A stretch of DNA of 15,229 nucleotides from Deltaproteobacteria bacterium (lineage in GTDB: Bacteria; Desulfobacterota; Desulfuromonadia; Desulfuromonadales; BM103). Positions 1-6,417 of the stretch are shown one piece after another (the first letter of the stretch is position 1; every line of letters starts with the position of its first letter). Under the pieces are notes generated by a model. It saw only the letters and a list, made by a program, of their open reading frames with translations, ran no database searches and had not been told where the DNA came from. Where the stretch lies: contig JAFDBW010000071.1 in assembly GCA_019313105.1 (NCBI GenBank), positions 1 to 15,229 of the forward strand. The letters run 5' to 3'. A program made the position numbers and the translations under genes.

Positions 1-26
1 GAAGAGACAGAATTCATCCCGCTGCC

Positions 27-506
27 GTGAAGCATACGATGCTGCGTCCACTCTTCGCATCCCTGATTCTTCTATCAAGCCTTTGCGCCAACCCGGCAGC
101 AATCAATGCAGAGGTGCCAGCTTACGCGTGCGAACCAACGGCGGAAGATGAAATGGGGCCTTTGTACGTTCAGGGAGCTCCGGAACGCAATCAGGTCGGT
201 ACCGGCTACCTGCTAATGGGGACAGTCAAGTCCGCTGTCGGCTGCAAACCGGTGGCCAATGCCAAAATCGAAGTCTGGATGGCTGGGCCACAAGGGCACT
301 ATGGCGACGATTGGCGTGCGACACTGTTCAGTGCCGGGAACGGCCGCTACTATTTCCGGAGCCATGCCCCACCGAACTACGGAACCGGGCGGCCACACAT
401 CCACATCAAGGTCTCACGTGATGGCTTCAAAACTCTCATCACCCAGCACTATCCCGCTGAAAACGCTGGAGAAGGGGTCTTTAACCTGGTCTTGGTGCCG
501 AATTAA
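27..506 (+). CDS. Secreted intradiol ring-cleavage dioxygenase-like protein
   Basis: This 159-residue protein resembles the catalytic domain of intradiol dioxygenases, which use non-heme Fe(III) to cleave catechol-type rings. The four expected iron ligands can be placed by analogy with catechol 1,2-dioxygenase: Tyr47 in GPLYVQGAP, Tyr92 in GHYGDD, and His124 and His126 in GRPHIHIKV, where Arg122 matches the conserved arginine. Residues 1-28 form a signal peptide (basic start, hydrophobic 8-21, AINA before the mature part), so it is probably exported. Cys35 and Cys73 could form a disulfide. It lacks the N-terminal helical dimerisation region of classical catechol dioxygenases (about 300 residues), so the substrate is unknown. 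The start is a GTG; an ATG at 39 is an alternative. No in-frame stop lies between base 3 and the GTG, so a start left of the window cannot be excluded. The stop overlaps that of the convergent gene. Confidence 0.83.
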   Translation: MKHTMLRPLFASLILLSSLCANPAAINAEVPAYACEPTAEDEMGPLYVQGAPERNQVGTGYLLMGTVKSAVGCKPVANAKIEVWMAGPQGHYGDDWRATLFSAGNGRYYFRSHAPPNYGTGRPHIHIKVSRDGFKTLITQHYPAENAGEGVFNLVLVPN

Positions 507-1504
507 TGCCCCAAACGTTCGGCAAGAGGGATCAAGCGCTGGTAGTCGGCATAAGTCAGGCTGGTTTGCCAGTGTCCACCGAGCATACCGGTCAGCACTC
601 CACCGCCAAACAGTATCATCACGATCGCGACAAACAACAGCCCGCCAACAGGTCTGTTCCACAAAGAGATCGCAAGTGCACCTTTTTCCGGACAGTTGCT
701 GACACAGGTCAGGCAACCGGTGCATTCCGGAGAAGACACCCGGGCCTTGTTCTGTACATCGATCAGCTGGGGACAGGCGCGGCTACAGGCCCCGCAATCA
801 ATACATGCCTTCTCGTAGCGTCTGACCTTGAATGGACTGAACATGCTGAGCAGGCCGAGCAGGGCGCCATAGGGGCAGAGGTAGCGACACCAGAAATTCC
901 TGTAGACAACCGACAACAAGGACAGGACGCTTATGACAAGCATGCTGGTGGTCGACATCCGGGTAAAGAAATGCAGCATCTTGACATCGGCAATCGCCCA
1001 GTAAGGTGCAGCGAGATACGCCTTGAGCGCACTGGCCGGCATGTCAATCAGGATCAGTTTTACGAAGAACAACAGGAGCGCATACTTGATGAACTGAAGG
1101 ACAAGGTCAAGCCCCCTCCAGATGCGAAAATTCCGGCCGAACAATTTACGCCCAAACTTCCAGGTCACTTCCGAGAAGGTCCCCACCGGACAGATAAAAG
1201 AGCAGAAAGATTTCTTTGTCAGAAGCGCCATGACCAGGAAAGTGAGAAAAAGCACCAGCGCCGCCGGATGAACCGTGTCAAAATGTCCGGTGAGCAACCA
1301 GGTCTTGAGACTCATCAGCGAACCGATCGGCAGAAAACCTTCGACACCCGGCGGGCGCGGATAATATCCGGACATTCCCTGCGACTCGAAATGACGCACG
1401 AACAGCCCGAACTGGACACCGAGGAACACGCACCAGCCGAAGAAGAGCCACTGGATCAGTTGTCGCCAGTGGTTTGGTTGTTTACAACTGAAGATGTTTA
1501 TCAT
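503..1504 (-). CDS. NapH/NosR-type polyferredoxin membrane protein (4Fe-4S binding)
   Basis: This 333-residue membrane iron-sulfur protein probably relays electrons between the quinone pool or a membrane donor and a redox partner. Hydrophobic segments lie near residues 17-37, 80-97, 134-154, 185-202 and 287-307. Two short CxxxCP motifs follow membrane segments (Cys101/Cys105 in CSFICPVG, Cys206/Cys210 in WCRYLCPYG), as in NapH, MauN and the C-terminal part of NosR. Two classical 4Fe-4S motifs come next: Cys234/237/240/244 and Cys261/264/267/271. No nap, nos or other reductase gene lies nearby, so the partner is unknown and the protein may be an orphan. The start has no good Shine-Dalgarno sequence. 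Family assignment is secure; the physiological role is not. The gene ends tail to tail with the dioxygenase-like gene, sharing the bases of both stop codons. Confidence 0.85.
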   Translation of the reverse strand: MINIFSCKQPNHWRQLIQWLFFGWCVFLGVQFGLFVRHFESQGMSGYYPRPPGVEGFLPIGSLMSLKTWLLTGHFDTVHPAALVLFLTFLVMALLTKKSFCSFICPVGTFSEVTWKFGRKLFGRNFRIWRGLDLVLQFIKYALLLFFVKLILIDMPASALKAYLAAPYWAIADVKMLHFFTRMSTTSMLVISVLSLLSVVYRNFWCRYLCPYGALLGLLSMFSPFKVRRYEKACIDCGACSRACPQLIDVQNKARVSSPECTGCLTCVSNCPEKGALAISLWNRPVGGLLFVAIVMILFGGGVLTGMLGGHWQTSLTYADYQRLIPLAERLGH

Positions 1505-1540
1505 AGGTGCAGAGGATACACATATCTGCAGGGCATGGAA

Positions 1541-1777
1541 ATGACTTTGATCAAAAAGTTGGTGTTAGGAGCTGCTTTGGCTAACTGGGCATGTCTGGCC
1601 GGAAAAAACCCTTCTCAACCACATGCGCCTCAAATTGACCGTATCTTACTCCTACCCGATGCTCAAAACCATGTCAAACCCGGGACCCCGGCAACCGGCA
1701 ATCTTAGTGAGATTTGCTTTTCTTTCAATCGCCCGGAGTCAAGGGTTTTGTTTGACACGGCTCAGGGTCTGCAGTAG
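1541..1777 (+). CDS. Possible small exported or lipoprotein-like protein, unknown function
   Basis: A 78-codon open frame starts at ATG 1541 with CAGGG seven bases upstream; ATG 1535 is an in-frame alternative too close to that site. The N-terminus has two lysines (5, 6) followed by a hydrophobic stretch (7-20) containing WACLAG, which resembles a signal peptide. Cys18 is in a poor lipobox context. The rest (Pro-rich, ending FDTAQGLQ) matches nothing I recognise. A 7-bp hairpin followed by a T-rich run begins two bases after the stop, which gives some independent support for a transcription unit. The same frame is open far upstream across the antisense of the polyferredoxin gene, so the openness itself is weak evidence. 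It may be non-coding. Confidence 0.3.
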   Translation: MTLIKKLVLGAALANWACLAGKNPSQPHAPQIDRILLLPDAQNHVKPGTPATGNLSEICFSFNRPESRVLFDTAQGLQ

Positions 1778-1778
1778 A

Positions 1779-1810
1779 AGTTGGCAGCAGCCAACTAAGG
1801 TTTTCTTCTG
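1779..1810 (+). terminator. Possible intrinsic terminator after the small gene
   Basis: AGTTGGC (1779-1785) pairs perfectly with GCCAACT (1790-1796) around an AGCA loop, and a T-rich run (TTTTCTT) begins four bases after the stem. The stem is short and the T-run is interrupted and displaced, so termination would be moderate at best. Confidence 0.4.
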
Positions 1811-1875
1811 TTGATAAGACTGCTGTGCTTTGAATCTCTACGAGCATTTGTCGATTTTACTAATACAGGAAGTGC

Positions 1876-1880
1876 AGGAG
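1876..1880 (+). promoter_or_regulatory. Ribosome binding site of the InaA-family kinase gene
   Basis: AGGAG sits five bases before ATG 1886. It decides the start in favour of 1886 over the longer open frame that begins with TTG at 1811, where the additional 25 residues look unlike the family. Confidence 0.8.
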
Positions 1881-1885
1881 ACATA

Positions 1886-2662
1886 ATGGAAGATTATTTG
1901 CCGAATCGATGGCGAGAAATTTTACACCACAACGATCTGGACAGCTTCGACAAACTGTGGGATTTACAGCTTGACTGGTTTGAAGAGCCCAATCAGCGGC
2001 GTGGTGGTTGGAGCGGTGTGTCGCGTTGTGATTTGGATTTACCTGAAGGTGGCAAGGCAGGTGTTTTCATCAAACGCCAGGAGAACCATATAACCCGGAC
2101 CCTGTTTCATCCTTTCGGGATGTCGACCTTTATACGGGAAATACAAAATATTCTGCGTTTTAAAAAGGCCGCTATTCCAGCGCTTGAGCCCGTTTACTTC
2201 GCTGTTCGCAAGGTTGAAGGAGATCTGCGCGCTATTCTTTGTACCGAAGCTCTGGACGGTTATGAACCGCTGGAGAGCCTGGTCGAGCGTTGGTTAAAAG
2301 ATGGTTGGCCGGACAGGAAAAATCGTCAACGTCTGATGGAGGCCGTGGCCTCCGTTATGGCTAGAATGCACGACCATAAAATTCAGCACAATTGTTTTTA
2401 CCCGAAACATATCTTTGTACGCCTCAGCGAGACTGAACTCTGTATCCGTATCATTGACCTGGAAAAAGCCAAGATAAAAATGTTTCGTCGTCATGCGAGC
2501 TTCCGGGACCTTTATGCCCTCAATCGGCATGCTAACGGTTGGAGCCGGACGGATCGCCTGCGTTTTTTCCTACTCTATCTCGGACGTGAACGACTGGATC
2601 GAGAAGCCAAGATCCTTTGGCGAAAAATAGTAAAGCGCACCATCAGAAAAACGAAAAGATAG
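1886..2662 (+). CDS. Lipopolysaccharide kinase (InaA/WaaP-like) family protein
   Basis: This 258-residue protein has the compact kinase-like fold pattern of the InaA/Kdo-kinase family, whose best known members phosphorylate lipopolysaccharide core sugars. Visible motifs are the ATP-binding lysine K63 in VFIKRQ, the helix-C glutamate E85 in FIREIQ, the catalytic-loop region around H168 (HNCFYPKHIFV) and D191 in IIDLEKAK, in the place of the DFG aspartate. The canonical HRD of protein kinases is replaced by the HNCFYPKH form, which I associate with the InaA branch. The C-terminus is strongly basic, as expected for a protein at the inner face of the membrane. It stands as a single gene converging on the methyltransferase gene 20 bases away. 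The substrate (LPS core sugar or another surface glycan) is inferred, not shown. Confidence 0.85.
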   Translation: MEDYLPNRWREILHHNDLDSFDKLWDLQLDWFEEPNQRRGGWSGVSRCDLDLPEGGKAGVFIKRQENHITRTLFHPFGMSTFIREIQNILRFKKAAIPALEPVYFAVRKVEGDLRAILCTEALDGYEPLESLVERWLKDGWPDRKNRQRLMEAVASVMARMHDHKIQHNCFYPKHIFVRLSETELCIRIIDLEKAKIKMFRRHASFRDLYALNRHANGWSRTDRLRFFLLYLGRERLDREAKILWRKIVKRTIRKTKR

Positions 2663-2682
2663 ACGGCTCTTGCAGCGCCCCT

Positions 2683-3435
2683 TTATTGCTTGATGATAAG
2701 TGCGGAACCGCTTTTGTCCGGCATGGGAACAGGCATTTCCTCTTTGTCGGCGAAGAAATCGTCCACTGCCTTGCGCGCTCCGATCCAGGCATTGTAATCA
2801 TGAACCAGGATGATGCCCTTGGTGCTCATTCGCGAATAAAAATATTTGAGCCCCTCCAGGGTCGGTTCATAGAGGTCGGCATCGAGGTGGACAAAGGCAA
2901 ATTTCTGCTCTGCAAAGTCGTCGGCAAGACTGTCAGGAAAATAGCCCGGGTGAAAGGTGATATTGTCATTTTGCGGCGAGATGTACTTTTTAACCTGGGG
3001 GATGGAAGTGTCTGAAAATTTACTCCCCTTGGTGTCGAAGTCTGTATGGCCCTTTTCCGCGCTGACGCTCCGATCGGTGAAGCCTTCAAAGGTGTCAAAC
3101 AAGTGCAACTGCCGTTCCGGCGCGTAATGATGAATCAGCCTTGCTGTATTCCCCTTGTAAACCCCAAGCTCTGCAAAAGCCCCTTCAACCTTTTTTTCGA
3201 TTAAAGTCCGCAACATGAGTGTGATCATGTCTCTGCGCGTGTTGTCCCAAGGCTCCAGATTTTTGATCTGTCGCTTTGATTCATCTCCTTTTGGGTAGAA
3301 GCCACCTGTTTCACTACGCAGCGAGGCGTTGTTCCAGCGAGACTTGGGGTTGATGTCCATCTGCCCCTGCAGGAAGAATGAGCTGTTCTGAAAAAATGGT
3401 GTGAACTTTTTTAAAATGGACTTAGCAAGTTTCAT
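2683..3435 (-). CDS. TylF/MycF-family SAM-dependent O-methyltransferase
   Basis: This 250-residue class I methyltransferase is of the TylF/MycF (macrocin O-methyltransferase) family. Motif I is AELGVYKGNTA (88-98). A second conserved stretch, LFDTFEGF (112-119), has the acidic residue Asp114. HLDADLYEPT (183-192) carries the acidic metal-binding residues of the family, and VHDYN (211-215) follows. Family members methylate sugar hydroxyls in antibiotics, and many homologues lie in glycan or surface polysaccharide loci. Here the neighbour is an LPS-kinase-like gene, so a sugar substrate is plausible but not shown. I chose ATG 3435 because GGGAGG lies ten bases upstream; an in-frame TTG at 3468 would place that site inside the gene. 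A promoter-like sequence lies just upstream, so the gene may be transcribed independently of lpdA. Confidence 0.85.
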   Translation of the reverse strand: MKLAKSILKKFTPFFQNSSFFLQGQMDINPKSRWNNASLRSETGGFYPKGDESKRQIKNLEPWDNTRRDMITLMLRTLIEKKVEGAFAELGVYKGNTARLIHHYAPERQLHLFDTFEGFTDRSVSAEKGHTDFDTKGSKFSDTSIPQVKKYISPQNDNITFHPGYFPDSLADDFAEQKFAFVHLDADLYEPTLEGLKYFYSRMSTKGIILVHDYNAWIGARKAVDDFFADKEEMPVPMPDKSGSALIIKQ

Positions 3436-3445
3436 TGCTTGCCAG

Positions 3446-3451
3446 CCTCCC
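3446..3451 (-). promoter_or_regulatory. Ribosome binding site of the TylF-like gene
   Basis: On the minus strand GGGAGG lies ten bases before ATG 3435. The spacing is a little long but the match is strong, and it favours this start over the upstream TTG at 3468. Confidence 0.65.
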
Positions 3452-3475
3452 TGGAATTTAATTTGCAAGGACTAG

Positions 3476-3504
3476 ACGATAGCTTGAAGAGAAGAGCGAA
3501 TCAA
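3476..3504 (-). promoter_or_regulatory. Candidate sigma-70 promoter for the TylF-like gene
   Basis: Read leftward, TTGATT (3504-3499) is followed by a 17-base spacer and TATCGT (3481-3476). Each box matches its consensus at 4 of 6 positions with optimal spacing, and the site lies about 40 bases upstream of the chosen ATG. This is pattern matching only. The 212-base gap from lpdA makes a separate promoter reasonable. Confidence 0.35.
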
Positions 3505-3647
3505 GCCGAAAGACGGCAGGTTCGGTCAAGCGATGCACAAAACACTTATTTGAAAATCGGCATAACGCAGGCCCATGGCTCTTGCTGTGCTTACCAGAGG
3601 TCATTGTCCTGAAGGTTGAATGCCGGAGAAGGTGATTGACGATCAAA

Positions 3648-5054
3648 TCATCTTTTGAACAACATCTCCGCCGCATCATAGATCGTTTCGGAAAGGGTCG
3701 GATGCGGGTGGATCGATTTGCGTAGATCCTCGCTCACGACGGCCATCTCCATCGCCAGGACCCCTTCGGCGATCAGTTCGCCGGCGCCGGGACCAGCGAC
3801 GGCGACACCGAGGACACGGTCCGTCTCGGGATCGATGATCAGCTTGGTCATACCGTCGTCACGGCCGAGCGTCAGGGTGCGACCGTTGCCGCGCCATGGC
3901 AGCTTGGCGGTTTTGACCTTGATCTTGCGCTCGCGGGCCTCGGTCTCGGTCAGTCCGCACCAGGCGATCTCGGGATCGGTAAAGACCACCGCCGGAATCG
4001 CCCGAGGATCAAACACCGCTTTCCTGCCGGCCGCGGCTTCGGCGGCGACATTGGCTTCACCGTAGGCCTTGTGCGCCAGCATCGGCTCGCCGGCAATATC
4101 GCCGATGGCAAAGATATGAGCTTCGGCGGTGCGCATCTGGCCGTCAACTTCGACAAAACCTTTTTTGTCGAGCTTGATCGAGGTCTTTTCGAGGCCAAGG
4201 TTTTCCGTATTCGGCTTGCGGCCGATGGCGATCAGGACTTTATCAAAGCGCTTTTTCGTGGTTTCTTTTTTATTGTCGACCATGCTGACCATAACCCCGT
4301 TCTTCTGCTCCTTGATCTCCTCAACCCGCGTGTTCAGCATGATCGATTCGAACTTCTTGTCGAGGCGCCTTTTCAGCACCGAGACCAGGTCACGATCACA
4401 GCCGGGCAAAAGTCCATCGGTCATTTCAACAACTGAGACTTTACTTTCCAGCGCGGCGTAGACCGAACCGAGCTCCAGGCCGATATATCCGCCGCCGACA
4501 ACCAAAAGCGATGCGGGCACCTCGGCGATGTCCAGGGCACCGGTTGAGTCGATGATGCGTTCACTCTCCGCAGCCACGCCAGGCAGCATGATCGGCCGCG
4601 AACCGGTGGCCAGGATGGCCTGTTCAAAAACCATCTCGCCAACGGTCCCGTCGGTCGTCTTGATCGTCAGGGTGTGTGCATCCTTGAACTTCGCCATGCC
4701 GCGCAAGTAGGTGATCTTCAGCTTGTCAACTTTACTGCCGAGCCCCCCGGTCAGCTTGCCGATGACCTCGTCTTTCCAGCTGCGCACCCGCTCCAGGTCA
4801 ATCTTCGGCCTGGCGAATGTCACACCGATCTCTTTTGACTCCTCTGCTTCGCTGACCAGCTTGGCCACATGCAGCAACGCCTTGGACGGGATGCAGCCCC
4901 GGTGCAGGCAGACGCCACCGGGATTGACCTCCGGGTCGATCAGAGTGACGTCCTGGCCCATTTCGACAGCCCTGAACGCAGCTGCATAGCCGCCCGGACC
5001 GGCACCGATGATAACCAGCTGGGCCTTTTCTGGGATTTCGCTGCTCTGGCTCAT
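3648..5054 (-). CDS. lpdA: Dihydrolipoyl dehydrogenase (E3)
   Basis: This 468-residue flavoprotein reoxidises the dihydrolipoyl group of E2 with FAD and a redox disulfide and passes electrons to NAD+. The FAD-binding motif GAGPGG is at 17-22. The redox-active pair is Cys49 and Cys54 in GGVCLHRGCIPSK; HR between the cysteines is slightly unusual against the common LN-V-G pattern but keeps the CxxxxC spacing. ATGSRP is at 149-154, and the NAD-binding GGGYIGLELGS is at 187-197. The C-terminal HPHPTLSE (449-456) supplies the catalytic His451-Glu456 pair. Length is normal for the family. The gene starts two bases after the aceF stop with AGGA eight bases upstream inside aceF, so it is the third gene of the operon. 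It could also serve other 2-oxoacid dehydrogenases or the glycine cleavage system. Confidence 0.97.
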   Translation of the reverse strand: MSQSSEIPEKAQLVIIGAGPGGYAAAFRAVEMGQDVTLIDPEVNPGGVCLHRGCIPSKALLHVAKLVSEAEESKEIGVTFARPKIDLERVRSWKDEVIGKLTGGLGSKVDKLKITYLRGMAKFKDAHTLTIKTTDGTVGEMVFEQAILATGSRPIMLPGVAAESERIIDSTGALDIAEVPASLLVVGGGYIGLELGSVYAALESKVSVVEMTDGLLPGCDRDLVSVLKRRLDKKFESIMLNTRVEEIKEQKNGVMVSMVDNKKETTKKRFDKVLIAIGRKPNTENLGLEKTSIKLDKKGFVEVDGQMRTAEAHIFAIGDIAGEPMLAHKAYGEANVAAEAAAGRKAVFDPRAIPAVVFTDPEIAWCGLTETEARERKIKVKTAKLPWRGNGRTLTLGRDDGMTKLIIDPETDRVLGVAVAGPGAGELIAEGVLAMEMAVVSEDLRKSIHPHPTLSETIYDAAEMLFKR

Positions 5055-5056
5055 GG

Positions 5057-6409
5057 TTATCCTTTCATGACAAGTTGCAGTGGGTTATCGAGGGCATCGC
5101 AGATCCAGCGCAGGAAGCGGGCGCCATCGGCGCCGTCGATGACGCGATGATCGTAGGTCAGCGAAAGAGGCATGATCAGGCGGGGCACGAACTGCTCACC
5201 GTCCCATTCCGGCTGGAGCGTCGCCGTTGAGACGCCCAGTATGGCAACCTGGGGTGCATAGACGATCGGGGTGAAGGAGGTCCCGCCCACACCACCGAGG
5301 TTGCTGATCGTAAAGGTGCCGCCCTCCATGACGTCAGGTCCGATCTTGCGCTCACGGGTCTTTTCAGCGATTTCGTTCAACTCCAGCGCCAGGGTCTCGA
5401 TGCCTTTCCGGTCGGCATCACGGAGCACCGGGACCAGCAGACCGGCCGGGGTATCGACGGCAACCCCGATGTGAATGTACTGTTTCAGGACCAACTCCTT
5501 GCTGGCCAGGTCCAGACTGCTGTTGAATCGCGGAAACGCTTTCAAGGCGGCCGCACAGACCTTGACCAGGATAGCCGTCATCGTCAGGCGGTTCTCGCTG
5601 ATCGCCCGGCGGTTGTATTCCTGGCGGAAGGCTTCGATTTCTGAGACCTGGGCCTGATCGTACTGGGTGACCATCGGAATCGTCGACCAGGCATAGCCCA
5701 TGGCGTCGGCCGTCAGCTCCCGGATCCGGGACAGCGGCTCCCGCGAGACCTCTCCCCACTTGCTGAAATCGGGCAGCAGGCGTTGGGCATGCAGACCGGG
5801 GAATTCGCCATGCACGGCAGGCACAGAGCCACCGCCGGTAATCCGCTGCATGGTCACCCGAACAAAGCTGCGCACGTCTCCTTCACTGATTCGGCCGCCC
5901 GGGCCGGTGCCCTGGACCTGGTAGATATCGACGCCGAGGTCGCGTGCCAGGCGGCGCACGGAGGGAGCGGCCGGAGCGACGCGGTCACCACGCCGGACCG
6001 TTGCAAGGTCAACCTCGTTCGCGGCAGCTGGCGACGCATCAGGAACGGCAGCTTCCTTCACCGGCTCAGGCTGCTTTGCCGCCGCTGCGGGCGGCGACGG
6101 TTTTTCTTCTGCCACCGGTTCTTCCTGTTCTGCCGACGGCTCAGGAACCGGAGCCTCGTCGGACGGCGATGCGGACGATTCGAGCAGCATGATCACCGCG
6201 CCGACCGGTACGCTGTCACCTACGGCCACCTTGATCTCGGCGACCTTGCCTTCCTGCGGCGAAGGGATCGCAATCACCGCCTTGTCGGTTTCAAACTCCA
6301 GCAGTGTCTGATCGACTTCGACGGCGTCACCAACGGCAACGGAGATGTCGACGACGGTACCCTCGGTCACGCCTTCAGACACTTCGGGGACTTTGATCTC
6401 GTGTTTCAT
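5057..6409 (-). CDS. aceF: Pyruvate dehydrogenase E2, dihydrolipoamide acetyltransferase
   Basis: This 450-residue core subunit transfers the acetyl group from lipoyl-lysine to CoA. One lipoyl domain spans about 2-77, with the lipoylated lysine Lys43 in ETDKAVI. An Ala/Pro/Glu-rich flexible linker (78-144) follows, then the peripheral-subunit-binding domain (about 145-183, with VRRLARDLGVD and GTGPGGRI). The catalytic domain (about 222-450) ends with DHRVIDG, containing His421 and Asp425. It has a single lipoyl domain where the E. coli enzyme has three. The position directly after aceE identifies it as the pyruvate rather than the 2-oxoglutarate E2. The aceE stop is TAG, and the Shine-Dalgarno AGGGA begins within that stop codon, six bases before this ATG, which suggests translational coupling. 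Confidence 0.97.
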   Translation of the reverse strand: MKHEIKVPEVSEGVTEGTVVDISVAVGDAVEVDQTLLEFETDKAVIAIPSPQEGKVAEIKVAVGDSVPVGAVIMLLESSASPSDEAPVPEPSAEQEEPVAEEKPSPPAAAAKQPEPVKEAAVPDASPAAANEVDLATVRRGDRVAPAAPSVRRLARDLGVDIYQVQGTGPGGRISEGDVRSFVRVTMQRITGGGSVPAVHGEFPGLHAQRLLPDFSKWGEVSREPLSRIRELTADAMGYAWSTIPMVTQYDQAQVSEIEAFRQEYNRRAISENRLTMTAILVKVCAAALKAFPRFNSSLDLASKELVLKQYIHIGVAVDTPAGLLVPVLRDADRKGIETLALELNEIAEKTRERKIGPDVMEGGTFTISNLGGVGGTSFTPIVYAPQVAILGVSTATLQPEWDGEQFVPRLIMPLSLTYDHRVIDGADGARFLRWICDALDNPLQLVMKG

Positions 6410-6417
6410 GTGATTCC

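Noticed and set aside
506..1534. Long plus-strand open frame (continuing to 1777) antisense to the polyferredoxin gene
   Set aside because: The part before 1535 is antisense to a gene with clear iron-sulfur motifs. The translation is Gln/Arg/His-rich with no domain-like features; only the tail after 1535 is considered as a separate small gene.
3505..3535. Possible lpdA terminator (GCCG-CGGC hairpin near 3505-3517)
   Set aside because: The stem is only four pairs with no proper T-run downstream, and it overlaps the candidate promoter region.
3458..3679. 73-codon minus-strand open frame between lpdA and the TylF-like gene
   Set aside because: It overlaps the 3' end of lpdA out of frame, has no ribosome site or recognisable features, and covers a likely promoter.
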